Source: Candidatus Methanoperedens sp. (lineage in GTDB: Archaea > Halobacteriota > Methanosarcinia > Methanosarcinales > Methanoperedenaceae). From it: a DNA stretch of 38,172 nucleotides. Below the pieces are notes generated by a model. That model searched no databases. It saw only the letters and a list, made by a program, of their open reading frames with translations, and was not told where the DNA came from. Of this stretch, positions 25,090 through 33,499 are shown in pieces. The position numbers and the translations under genes are program-made. The stretch spans positions 1-38,172 of the forward strand of contig JAQUNZ010000017.1 of the NCBI GenBank assembly GCA_028717345.1. The letters are read 5' to 3'. Within the stretch, counting starts at the first letter, position 1; every line of letters begins with the position of its first letter.

Positions 25090-25926
25090 ATGGACGGTAA
25101 GAAGCTGGCTCTGTATCTCATACTTATTATTTCCGTAATAGCTATGTTTTCCCAGACGCCAATGATGCAAGCCGTGGGTACAGGGCAGCATAAGTTCATC
25201 AGCGGCAAGATGGTAGATTGCGTTAAATGCCATCGGTATGATGCATTTAACGATATGAATACATCACAGGCTCTTGTTCTTGAGGCGCATAAGAGGGCTG
25301 CAGGAAATAAGAACTACACAACCTACCTTGAGGTGGGGGGGATCAGATACGACCCTTCCGGGATCATCTATACTAATGTTGACAGCGACGGGAACGGGAA
25401 TGATATATGGACATGGAACGGGTCTTTCTGGATATATAACAACACTGCAAAGCTTTATGATCTTGATTTAGACGGTTCCGGGGATATAAAAGAGGCTGAG
25501 ATATGCAAGTTCTGCCACAGCTTAGACCTTATGGGGTTGAGCGGGATCAATAATCCGGGTCATACTACAGGTACGAGGTATTGTGATGATGATAGATGCC
25601 ACGGGAACAGGAATCACACGTATAATGATTACTTATTATTTAGTGGTGGAACAGCAAATTTGACATCAGCAGGTATGATAGTAAGCAATAACAGCGTGCA
25701 CGGAGCTTTTTATAACAAGGCTGCAGGAAAGGATGCAAATGCACCTATGCTTCATTCCTATAATATGACACCGGGAAATGTCGCTCCAGGAAACATCAAC
25801 AATATTTCATCAAGCCCGTATTCTTGCCTTGGATGTCATTCATTCATTAATGTATCAGGTTCTGTTACGCAATCCCCACTGTATAGCCACAATGATCCAA
25901 ATGCATCTAGGGGACGTTATTCCTAA
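25090..25926 (+). CDS. Secreted tetraheme cytochrome c with GTGQHKF N-terminus
   Basis: A 278-residue protein with a cleavable signal peptide (LALYLILIISVIAMFS...MQA). The mature part begins GTGQHKFISGKMVDCVKCH. Heme motifs are CVKCH, CKFCH, the expanded CDDDRCH (CX4CH) and CLGCH, four in total. Seven other histidines offer axial ligands. The N-terminal GTGQHKF plus first heme matches the 225-residue protein at 27503, and the two are probably paralogues; this one has a ~50-residue insertion containing DSDGNGND. It overlaps the convergent 12-heme gene by four bases. Confidence 0.8.
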   Translation: MDGKKLALYLILIISVIAMFSQTPMMQAVGTGQHKFISGKMVDCVKCHRYDAFNDMNTSQALVLEAHKRAAGNKNYTTYLEVGGIRYDPSGIIYTNVDSDGNGNDIWTWNGSFWIYNNTAKLYDLDLDGSGDIKEAEICKFCHSLDLMGLSGINNPGHTTGTRYCDDDRCHGNRNHTYNDYLLFSGGTANLTSAGMIVSNNSVHGAFYNKAAGKDANAPMLHSYNMTPGNVAPGNINNISSSPYSCLGCHSFINVSGSVTQSPLYSHNDPNASRGRYS

Positions 25927-26882
25927 CTGGATGGGCTGGTTGAGGCAGAAAAACCGCTCCATTCGTGTGAGACACCATGACATGCCTGGCAAGATGGTAG
26001 TTTGGTCTCAACTCTATGGCAAATAGAACATTTGAGATCACGATGCTTACTCACGTTCATAGCTGTATGACAGGAGGTACAAGTTGGTATAACGCCATGC
26101 CATTTATGGCATAAAGTGCAGGTTTTCATTTCGGTGTGAAGAGTAAAGGAGTTATTTAATTCATAAAATTGTTTTTCATGGCATGGCTTGCATGCGTCAA
26201 AAGGAAGGTTCTCCGGAAGTTGATTTGTGATTGTTGGCGATATTCCAATTGGGATAATGGGGACATGAGGATCAACATGGCATCCAAGGCAAAGACTGTT
26301 ATCAGGTTTTGTTTCGTAATGTCCCTTATGGCATTGTGTGCATTTTGGTATCTCGAAAGTTGTTCCATGGCAATTCGGACAGCTCTGGTTCTTATGCGGT
26401 CCGTAAGGGATAATGATATCATTGTTCTTGATATTAAATTTATTTACATTTTTATTATAAGGCTTATGAGCCCAGTGGCAATCAGAACAGCTTGCTTCAT
26501 TCTGGACATTGAAATGGCGAAAGGAGTCCAAGCTGTGGCATTTCTTGCAGTTCACTGAAAGAGCAGAAAGGTCGATATTTAGATTGAGCCCAGTTATTTT
26601 ATGCACGGCATAGCCTTTTATTTCATCGATAAGAGCTGATTTTGCATATTTTATACTAGTATTGGAATGGCAATCAAGACATTTAAGGTCATGTTTATTG
26701 ATCACGGAACCATTTACAGGTTCAAGATACGATAACACAAAAGGTTTCATTTCATGACAAAGGCTGCATCTATCTGGATCATCAAGATTTTTCTGGATAA
26801 TAATCCCTGTGAAAAGAGCGATTATAAGTATTAATAGCCCGATAATTAAAACCTGAATAATCCTGTTTTTTTTATTTTCCAT
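25923..26882 (-). CDS. Dodecaheme membrane-anchored cytochrome (NapC/NirT-like N-terminus)
   Basis: A 319-residue protein on the opposite strand to its neighbours. An N-terminal membrane helix (VLIIGLLILIIALFTGIII) is followed by CSLCHEMKPFVLSY, reminiscent of the NapC/NirT quinol-oxidising start. Twelve CxxCH motifs run through the sequence: CSLCH, CLDCH, CKKCH, CSDCH, CPNCH, CTQCH, CLGCH, CKPCH, CTLCH, CTSCH, CSICH, CQACH. Only the N-terminal part looks NapC-like; the remainder is a periplasmic-side heme wire. It may move electrons from membrane carriers to the secreted cytochromes. The ATG at 26882 is preferred over a TTG one codon upstream. Confidence 0.85.
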   Translation of the reverse strand: MENKKNRIIQVLIIGLLILIIALFTGIIIQKNLDDPDRCSLCHEMKPFVLSYLEPVNGSVINKHDLKCLDCHSNTSIKYAKSALIDEIKGYAVHKITGLNLNIDLSALSVNCKKCHSLDSFRHFNVQNEASCSDCHWAHKPYNKNVNKFNIKNNDIIIPYGPHKNQSCPNCHGTTFEIPKCTQCHKGHYETKPDNSLCLGCHVDPHVPIIPIGISPTITNQLPENLPFDACKPCHEKQFYELNNSFTLHTEMKTCTLCHKWHGVIPTCTSCHTAMNVSKHRDLKCSICHRVETKLPSCQACHGVSHEWSGFSASTSPSS

Positions 26883-26976
26883 CAAATCATGTAAAATCTA
26901 CGAACATAAGTCTTTTTTCAAACCGATCAATGTTAAAATGGAAAATGTTATATCACCTGGATATATATGAGATGCT

Positions 26977-27420
26977 ATGAAATTGAAGCTAATAGTACTT
27001 ATTGTTTTTGTCCTGCTGATGAGCGGATGTCTGGATTCCATAAGTTCGAAAGTTCCCGTCTTATATGCAAACATCACAGTGAGCGAGGATGCAAATGGGA
27101 ATCCTACGGTCACGCAAATTGATGCCCGTGCAGGCGAGTTTCCAAAAATTAGAGCAATTGAAGATCAGGTGCCCGATGACTTTCCTGCTATAATTGTTAA
27201 TGTTATTCAGAATATGATGAGGTTAAACTATTATACAGGTAAAGACTATCATGGACCTGGTGTTTACAATTTTGTGATAGGGATGGAACATGAGGTAAAT
27301 ACCAGCGTTCCGATTATAATCAATGCATATGTTTCTTTCAATAATAGTGAAGCACCAATATCAGCCATGCTTTTTAATTGGAGTACAGAAGAACAGAGTT
27401 TAAACAAAACTTTTATATAG
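26977..27420 (+). CDS. Hypothetical lipoprotein
   Basis: A 147-residue secreted protein with signal peptide MKLKLIVLIVFVLLMSGC, where MSGC is a lipobox-like site. The mature part is rich in Asn/Thr and beta strands (VPVLYANITVSEDANGN, VPIIINAYVSFNN) and contains sequons such as NTS and NWS. It has no heme motif or cysteine beyond the lipobox. I do not recognise a family. A TATA-like TTATAT at 26948-26953 would give a nearly leaderless transcript. It sits between the 12-heme gene and the tetraheme gene. Confidence 0.75.
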   Translation: MKLKLIVLIVFVLLMSGCLDSISSKVPVLYANITVSEDANGNPTVTQIDARAGEFPKIRAIEDQVPDDFPAIIVNVIQNMMRLNYYTGKDYHGPGVYNFVIGMEHEVNTSVPIIINAYVSFNNSEAPISAMLFNWSTEEQSLNKTFI

Positions 27421-27498
27421 GTTCAAAGAGTAATAATAAATTATACCCAAATTAAACCCAAATTGGGTAAAATTGAAATGGATAGGAAAAGGAGGTGA
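27411..27498 (+). promoter_or_regulatory. Promoter, operator-like repeat and strong ribosome binding site of the tetraheme gene at 27503
   Basis: TATA element CTTTTATATAG at about 27410-27420 overlaps the stop of the lipoprotein gene; a start near 27441 follows. Right after it come ACCCAAATT (27445-27453) and ACCCAAATTGGGT (27456-27468). These are a direct repeat at 11-base spacing that ends in a perfect inverted repeat with a one-base centre. The ribosome binding site GGAGGTGA at 27491-27498 is near-perfect, four bases before the ATG. The arrangement suggests regulated, high-level expression. Confidence 0.65.
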
Positions 27499-27502
27499 AA
27501 AA

Positions 27503-28180
27503 ATGAAAGATATGAAAAAATTGACAATATTGATGGTGGCAGTTGTAGCAATTGGGGTATTCTCATTGCCTTCAGTATTATCTCTGGGTACAGGTCAGCA
27601 CAAGTTCCTTAATGGTGCATCAGTGCAGTGCGGTAAATGCCACGCAAATTCTGGCGATGGTGTTTTCAATGAATTAATGAGCTCAACCCAGAACGGCTAT
27701 AACGCATCTAATGGTGGTCTAATCACAAATGACCCAAGTCAGGTCCAGGTTGCCGGTGGAACAATCCACAATAGTACTTATTTCTGGACAGCCGGGAAAT
27801 ACGATTGTTCAAAATGCCACACAATTGCAACCGGCGGTAGAGATAAACCTGTAGGAGGCCATACAGGTGTAAAGATTAATGTAGTGTGTAAAGATTGCCA
27901 TGCTCAAGAATACGCTAAAGCAATTGGAACCAATCTTGCATCTGGTGTTGACGCACACAAAGGCTTCGTAGAAAATGGGACGTCAACAAATGGTACCTAT
28001 GCATGTATGGGTTGTCATACAATGGTCAGAGTTGCAGGTTCACCAAGCTATATATATAGCGCAGGTAAAGTTGTTGATGGACTTTCGATTGGAGGCAAAT
28101 ATTCTGGAACAGCAGATTATAGCCAGACATCTAATCCAATGACAGCAGCAGAGAGAGCTCTAGCTTCACCACCCCAGTAA
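27503..28180 (+). CDS. Secreted tetraheme cytochrome c, candidate extracellular filament subunit
   Basis: A 225-residue protein with signal peptide (KLTILMVAVVAIGVFSLPSVLS) and a mature start near GTGQHKFLNGASVQCGKCH. It contains exactly four heme motifs (CGKCH, CSKCH, CKDCH, CMGCH) and exactly four other histidines (QHK, IHN, GHT, AHK), enough for all-bis-His coordination. Four NxS/T sequons are present and there is no C-terminal anchor. Archaeal extracellular cytochrome nanowires described in Pyrobaculum and Archaeoglobus are built of tetraheme subunits; identity with them is an inference from heme count and context. The frame opens at 27473, but the ATG at 27503 follows GGAGGTGA. Confidence 0.85.
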   Translation: MKDMKKLTILMVAVVAIGVFSLPSVLSLGTGQHKFLNGASVQCGKCHANSGDGVFNELMSSTQNGYNASNGGLITNDPSQVQVAGGTIHNSTYFWTAGKYDCSKCHTIATGGRDKPVGGHTGVKINVVCKDCHAQEYAKAIGTNLASGVDAHKGFVENGTSTNGTYACMGCHTMVRVAGSPSYIYSAGKVVDGLSIGGKYSGTADYSQTSNPMTAAERALASPPQ

Positions 28181-28198
28181 TTAAATAAATAATATATT

Positions 28199-28226
28199 GT
28201 GGTGATAATATCACCACTTTTTTTTT
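28199..28226 (+). terminator. Hairpin-poly(T) terminator after the tetraheme gene
   Basis: A perfect 8-base-pair stem GTGGTGAT/ATCACCAC with loop AAT (28199-28217) is followed by nine T residues (28218-28226). It lies 19 bases after the stop. This is the strongest intrinsic terminator seen in the window and separates the tetraheme gene from the signal peptidase gene. Confidence 0.85.
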
Positions 28227-28266
28227 ATTCAAAACTTATTTATCTTTGTGCATCGTAAAAAAAAAT

Positions 28267-29025
28267 ATGCTTGAACATATATTTACTGTATTTCTTAGTA
28301 TTCTGTTACTCCTGATTTATTTCATAATATTTCATCAGGATAAGATATTAAAACTTTTTTCCTCCATTCACCTCCATAAGACCAATAAAACAAGAATTGC
28401 TCCTTACATGGAAGATTTTAAAATACATAAAGAGAGTAGAATGAGCGGAAATATTCTGGCCCAGATAATTCCTTGGTTGTTTGTTCTGGGGTTGGCATAT
28501 GTTCTTTCAAACCAGTATTTCATTTTCGGATCGGTCCTCACAGGCAGTATGGAACCTGAGTTGATGAGAGGAGATCTAGTGCTTATGCAGACATTTGCTT
28601 TAAAAGTCAATGTAGGTGACATTATTATGTTTCCAATGTTTGGTTATTATGAACCGGTGACCCACAGAGTTATAAAAATCACAAAAGAAGGTGAAATAGT
28701 TACAAAAGGAGATGCTAACCCAGATATCGATGGAGTCTTCCCTGCAAATATTGTTGCAGGAAAAGCCATAACGATAAATGGAAGACCAATACTATTAAGA
28801 GGTTGGGGATCTGCGATAAGACCAGAACAATTTGGTGACGTGCGTCTTGTTACAGAATCCACTGTAGATATCGTGGGAGCAAAAGTATTTGAACAGTTCA
28901 GGGCGCTACAACCATTGTTCATTTTTTTTGGAACGATATTTTATTTCTTCCTTCTCATAGAATCCCGAATGGGCAGCAAACGAAGTTCGGGAAATAACAG
29001 AAAAAGTAGAAAAGAAAGCAAATAG
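28267..29025 (+). CDS. Signal peptidase I (archaeal Sec11-like)
   Basis: A 252-residue membrane serine protease that removes signal peptides of secreted proteins. The catalytic Ser94 lies in TGSMEPEL, His133 in THRVIKI, and Asp149 in KGDANPDID, the Ser-His-Asp pattern of archaeal/eukaryotic enzymes. Membrane segments are near residues 5-22, 62-80 and 215-235. The ~55-residue N-terminal extension is unusual. The TATA-like TTATTTATC at 28236-28244 predicts a leaderless transcript starting at about 28266, which supports the ATG at 28267. It lies amid secreted cytochrome genes and may serve them. Confidence 0.85.
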   Translation: MLEHIFTVFLSILLLLIYFIIFHQDKILKLFSSIHLHKTNKTRIAPYMEDFKIHKESRMSGNILAQIIPWLFVLGLAYVLSNQYFIFGSVLTGSMEPELMRGDLVLMQTFALKVNVGDIIMFPMFGYYEPVTHRVIKITKEGEIVTKGDANPDIDGVFPANIVAGKAITINGRPILLRGWGSAIRPEQFGDVRLVTESTVDIVGAKVFEQFRALQPLFIFFGTIFYFFLLIESRMGSKRSSGNNRKSRKESK

Positions 29026-29040
29026 ATAAAAAAGCGATTG

Positions 29041-29235
29041 ATGTCACATTCTGAACCAGGTTTTAAAGAGGGGATATTAATAATGATTCTTGGTATAACA
29101 GGTATAATTAAAGTGATAAATAATTTCGAAGATGCTGGTGAAATGATCACAAGGATGCTTTACACGCTGATTTTCATCTTCGTTTCAATAACCTTAATAG
29201 GTATCAAAATTATAAAGGATGCCAGAAAATGGTGA
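29041..29235 (+). CDS. Small two-helix membrane protein
   Basis: A 64-residue hydrophobic protein, MSHSEPGFKEGILIMILGITGIIKVI then a polar turn and LYTLIFIFVSITLIGIKII. Two membrane helices are predicted. Family unknown. It starts 15 bases after the signal peptidase stop, has no clear ribosome binding site and ends just before the large membrane protein, so it is probably co-transcribed. The call rests on composition and packing only. Confidence 0.5.
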   Translation: MSHSEPGFKEGILIMILGITGIIKVINNFEDAGEMITRMLYTLIFIFVSITLIGIKIIKDARKW

Positions 29236-29248
29236 TAGGGAAAAAGAT

Positions 29249-31003
29249 ATGAAAGGACTGTCAAAAAAGATATTAACTATTATAAATACGGATAACATCC
29301 CTCTGATCATATTTTTTTCATCGTTATTTTTACTGCTCAGTTTTGCTGGAACGCGATTATTTCTTTCAGATGAAGGGGTGATATTAGACCAGTTCTATAA
29401 TCTGCTTCAGGGTTCCTTATCTTTGAAATTTGCAAAAATAAGCACAGCAAAAGGTATGTTCTGGCTTGTTGGCGATGACCTGTATGGGAAATTCAGCCAT
29501 TCATTGTTAATATTATCACTTCCGGCTTATTTTATATTTAGAATCATCGATAGTTTTTATGGCGCACATCTTATTATGCTCCAGTTGTGGGCAGTAAGCG
29601 GCGGTATCATTGTCTATTTGATCGCAAGGATAAAAAAGCATGGCTATGCGATCGTGGGGGGAATGATCGCATATATAATACTTGTCTCTTCGAACCTGTT
29701 CTTCTTTGAATCAATAAATTTTCCCAAATGGGGTGAAGTACTTTCTATTGAATTTACCAATATCATCATCACTTCATTCAGTTTAGTTATCATTTATTAT
29801 TTATTCAGGGATATTTTTGGCAACAGGATCGCGATATTTGCCTCTTTTTTTATCCTTCTTGCAACGCCCATCCCATTTTATGCTTTGACCTTAAAACATC
29901 ACAGCCTGTCTGTATTTTTAACATTATTATCATTCTATTGTTTTCATAAATATCATGAGAAAAAGGATAATAAATTCATATATCTAGCTTATTTATCTGC
30001 AGGGCTCTGCGTATGGACAAGGATTTTTGATGGCGCAGCGCTTCTAATTTCTCTGTTGATAACTGATCTCATTACTTCAAAGAGAGATATTAAATATATC
30101 AGAAATATCGTAATAATTATTTTAATATCACTGGTACCTTTCTTCAGTTTCAATTATTTGATCATGGGAAGTCCATTTTCTGTGATAGAGAATACTCCTG
30201 AACTTGATAAAGAAGTAACATTATTTGCAGCGAAGGATTTCATTTCTTTTGATGAATCCTCTATAAATCCCAAGCAGGTCGAGCTTATGAATAAACTTGG
30301 TTATACATGGAAAACGGACTTTGGGTCGGATTGGATAAAAATGTTTTCAGGTTTGTCATTTCTAAAACTATTAAATACATTCAGTCTCTTTCTTGTCAGT
30401 CCTTTTTTAATTACAGGGATTTTTTCTATTATATCTATCATGAAAAAAAGATTGAAATTTAATTATTTTGAAAAATTCTTATTGATTTTCTCAATATCAC
30501 TTATTTTATTGTATTCTAATTACATTATGTTAATAGTAACACATACCCCAAGCGTGCTTGAGAACAGGTATCTTTTGGTATTTTATATTATAATGCTCTA
30601 TTTTTCTTTAAAAATAGAAAGCATTAGGGAACTGCTAGAAAATAATTTGAAAAAAATAACTATTTTATGGGGATGCATATTATTGATTTTCCTGGCATAT
30701 TTTATTGTGCAGTTCCCGGTCAGGTTCCTGGATATCTATTATTATGCTTCACTTATTGTTGCAGCAGTCCTTATGTTTTCATTAGTCATAAGTTCATTGA
30801 GAAAAAAGGATTGGCATGCAACAGCATCATGGAATAGAATTTTTCTTATTCTTATTGCGTTATCATTCTCTCTTTCTTCCATGTTCATACTTTTTTATTA
30901 CTGGGTTGTCAGTATGACCTATGTTGCAGTATCACAGAATTATCCGGTAATACCAATTCTGGGAATGATCCTGAACTGGATGTATCAAAATATTATTTTA
31001 TGA
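29249..31003 (+). CDS. Large multi-pass membrane protein, GT-C glycosyltransferase-like
   Basis: A 584-residue protein with roughly 12-13 membrane helices. An early loop after the first helix has FLSDEGVILDQFYNLL, the acidic Asp-Glu position typical of GT-C enzymes such as GT39/ArnT/PMT, and a second loop near residue 75 has DDLYGKFSHS. GT-C enzymes use polyprenyl-linked sugars on the outer membrane face. The substrate cannot be told. It may glycosylate the sequon-rich cytochromes next door, which is inference. I chose the ATG at 29249; an in-frame start at 29219 overlaps the small gene. Confidence 0.7.
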   Translation: MKGLSKKILTIINTDNIPLIIFFSSLFLLLSFAGTRLFLSDEGVILDQFYNLLQGSLSLKFAKISTAKGMFWLVGDDLYGKFSHSLLILSLPAYFIFRIIDSFYGAHLIMLQLWAVSGGIIVYLIARIKKHGYAIVGGMIAYIILVSSNLFFFESINFPKWGEVLSIEFTNIIITSFSLVIIYYLFRDIFGNRIAIFASFFILLATPIPFYALTLKHHSLSVFLTLLSFYCFHKYHEKKDNKFIYLAYLSAGLCVWTRIFDGAALLISLLITDLITSKRDIKYIRNIVIIILISLVPFFSFNYLIMGSPFSVIENTPELDKEVTLFAAKDFISFDESSINPKQVELMNKLGYTWKTDFGSDWIKMFSGLSFLKLLNTFSLFLVSPFLITGIFSIISIMKKRLKFNYFEKFLLIFSISLILLYSNYIMLIVTHTPSVLENRYLLVFYIIMLYFSLKIESIRELLENNLKKITILWGCILLIFLAYFIVQFPVRFLDIYYYASLIVAAVLMFSLVISSLRKKDWHATASWNRIFLILIALSFSLSSMFILFYYWVVSMTYVAVSQNYPVIPILGMILNWMYQNIIL

Positions 31004-31119
31004 TAGCTATACTTGATCTTAAAACATTGATCTAATCGTGATATCAAGTTACGAAAACTTTATCAACCAATAATACTATTAAAAACTTACCATCAATTAT
31101 TACTGGATAGGTATTTAAT

Positions 31120-33369
31120 ATGGAGAGAGGATCAATAGTGGGAATAATAGAAAAGATGGGATTTCAGGAAAGGAAAAACCGAATTTTTTCAACTATTTTT
31201 ATTGCAGCCATAGTTATTATATCACTCGTGTCGATATTGATGGTTTTTACCGGAACTCCACAGGGCTATACTCCAGTAACGTTGGTGTGCATATCCTGTC
31301 ATAATGATTCAGGTTTTCCCAGTGATACAGATAATAACAGTATTATTGCTCCATACAAGCGTCCTCATAATGACTCAGTGATGTGTGAAACCTGTCATCG
31401 TTCAAATCCTCATACGATCGGATTTATCCAGCGAAATGGTCTGTTCGGCTTAAGATCAACTGCAGTATCCTGTCCGGAATGCCATCAAACAGGTGTCCCT
31501 AATTTCACAAGCGCCCCCATGATCCCGCCGCGATTCATGCATGGAAATAATATTACGCAAGGTTCGAAATGGGGCAGTTACTGGAACAGTTCACGACTCA
31601 AAACAGCATGTATTTACTGCCACGACAACACTTTGCATAATATAACACCTGTTGGCAGAATACTTGGATTTGCCTTAAGGAACAGCAGTTCATGTTCAAA
31701 TTGTCATTATAAAGGTAATGCGAACTACAGTATTATGATCAATGCATTTTCATCAGCGGGATTAGAAAGACCTCCTGAAATAACAAATGGCACAGGCTGG
31801 AATGGTTCTGAATCCGGCTATTATAATCACACACTGGATCAATACAGTAATGATAGATGCAAGATGTGTCATGGTTCATTTATTAGTTTAAATGCAACCA
31901 TGCCCGAATTTGTCCATAATGTATCAGAAGCCGCTGGTGGAGAGTGTATTGGATGTCATACTTCAAACCAGAATATGACTGGAAGTCTCTTCTTTGAGGG
32001 GATCAATCTATCATCTTTTGGCAAACATATCAATGTTAATACATCGAATGGAACTGATCTCCTTACGAACGATGATTGTACAACCTGCCACTATGATTTC
32101 AATTTCTCAGATATGATGCTTCCAAATTTCACGACCAGGACAAAGACATGCACCGAATGCCATATTTATGGTAACTTCTCTGCACCTGTGATCTCAAACC
32201 ACAGACCGAATGGAACTTCTGTTGGAACAACAACATACTGTTCAACATGCCACAATAACAGTATCAACAAATATGCATATTCAGTGAATGCAAGTGTTGG
32301 TCACTATGGAACAAATGCATCCCTGGTCAAACCTACAGTGAACCAGACAGCAAGACCGGTGAATGGATTTATGGACTCAGCCGATGCATCTTCGTACAAC
32401 AGAGCATGCAATAATTGCCACAATCCAAAGAACACAAGTTACGGAAATCCGCCGCTGATAACAACGCCACATACACCCACAGCAACATGCAATCAGTGCC
32501 ATGTCAATACAAACGCAACTGATCTGCATAATGCTTCCATTATAATACCTGGAGGAGGTTGCATCGATTGCCATTCAGTCAATGCTTCAAGATATAAGGC
32601 GCCGAATCTTACAGGAACGGATATGATTTACTCATCATTTTGTGATTCAAATACCTGCCATGGAACTTATCCTGATAATGGAAATAATGTCATTGATTCA
32701 TTGGGAGAACATAACATAAACAGGTACGAACGCGGGTACACAGGAAGAGGAGGTTATACAGATACGGTATATCTCAATGGACAGGCAGCACTTACGGTGC
32801 CAAAAGGAGCTATTGTCACTATAACTTCAAGAGTAAATGATACATCAGGTTCAGCGAGCAGGGTAGGTGGAGCTGAATATTATTACACCACCACAGATCC
32901 GGGTCAGGGTAAAGGAATACCGATGAACGCAGTTGATGGACAATTTGATGCGGTCAACAGGGCGTGGGAAGATGTTACAGCTACTCTTGATACGAGCGGT
33001 TTACCAGTAGGTACTTATACAATCAACGTCCGCGGTGTGGATATCGGAAAACAGTGGAGCCAGGTAAAGAATGCAACTCTTATAGTGCAGTCGCTGGGTT
33101 ATATCAATGGAACTGTAAAAAGTAGCGGCTCAGGAATTGCAGGTGCTTCGATATCAGCGACAAATGCAAGTACAACATCAGCAGTTGATGGTACCTTTAA
33201 CTTGAGCATATCATCAGGCACATACAATGTTACTGCGAGTAAGCAGCCTGAATATTACGATAACATTACCAGCGGTGTGGTTGTAACTCAATCGAATACC
33301 ACAACTTTGTATATAGTTATAATTGGGAAACCAACCGGTACATTGAGCGGTGTGGTGAGAAGTATATAA
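31120..33369 (+). CDS. Large surface multiheme cytochrome with Ig-like and carboxypeptidase-regulatory-like domains
   Basis: A 749-residue protein with an N-terminal signal anchor (IFSTIFIAAIVIISLVSILMVF). Residues ~55-530 carry 13 CxxCH motifs (from CISCH and CETCH to CNQCH and CIDCH) and one CDSNTCH (CX4CH), 14 potential hemes. Residues ~545-660 form a beta domain with GRGGYTDTVYLNG. Residues ~665-735 are a carboxypeptidase-regulatory-like repeat (GYINGTVKSSGSGIAGASI). The end, GTLSGVVRSI, looks like the beginning of another repeat. By hand I count about 39 NxS/T sequons. It probably sits outside the membrane in the S-layer zone. Its last 1134 bases are duplicated at 34270-35403. Confidence 0.87.
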   Translation: MERGSIVGIIEKMGFQERKNRIFSTIFIAAIVIISLVSILMVFTGTPQGYTPVTLVCISCHNDSGFPSDTDNNSIIAPYKRPHNDSVMCETCHRSNPHTIGFIQRNGLFGLRSTAVSCPECHQTGVPNFTSAPMIPPRFMHGNNITQGSKWGSYWNSSRLKTACIYCHDNTLHNITPVGRILGFALRNSSSCSNCHYKGNANYSIMINAFSSAGLERPPEITNGTGWNGSESGYYNHTLDQYSNDRCKMCHGSFISLNATMPEFVHNVSEAAGGECIGCHTSNQNMTGSLFFEGINLSSFGKHINVNTSNGTDLLTNDDCTTCHYDFNFSDMMLPNFTTRTKTCTECHIYGNFSAPVISNHRPNGTSVGTTTYCSTCHNNSINKYAYSVNASVGHYGTNASLVKPTVNQTARPVNGFMDSADASSYNRACNNCHNPKNTSYGNPPLITTPHTPTATCNQCHVNTNATDLHNASIIIPGGGCIDCHSVNASRYKAPNLTGTDMIYSSFCDSNTCHGTYPDNGNNVIDSLGEHNINRYERGYTGRGGYTDTVYLNGQAALTVPKGAIVTITSRVNDTSGSASRVGGAEYYYTTTDPGQGKGIPMNAVDGQFDAVNRAWEDVTATLDTSGLPVGTYTINVRGVDIGKQWSQVKNATLIVQSLGYINGTVKSSGSGIAGASISATNASTTSAVDGTFNLSISSGTYNVTASKQPEYYDNITSGVVVTQSNTTTLYIVIIGKPTGTLSGVVRSI
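32236..33369 (+). repeat. 1134-bp segmental duplication, copy 1 (partner at 34270-35403)
   Basis: This segment encodes the last five heme motifs plus both C-terminal domains of the 749-residue cytochrome. It aligns with 34270-35403 end to end with the same total length. Identity is very high over the first ~850 bases, and lower in the final domain. Confidence 0.85.
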
Positions 33370-33499
33370 ATATACACCGCGTTATAAATAATTATTTAGA
33401 TTTAATATTGATATTAAATTCTGCAATATAGTATTCGAAACAGGCTCACACAGGAACAGAACATACACTGACTGCCATGCCGGTGCAACCACCACCAAC

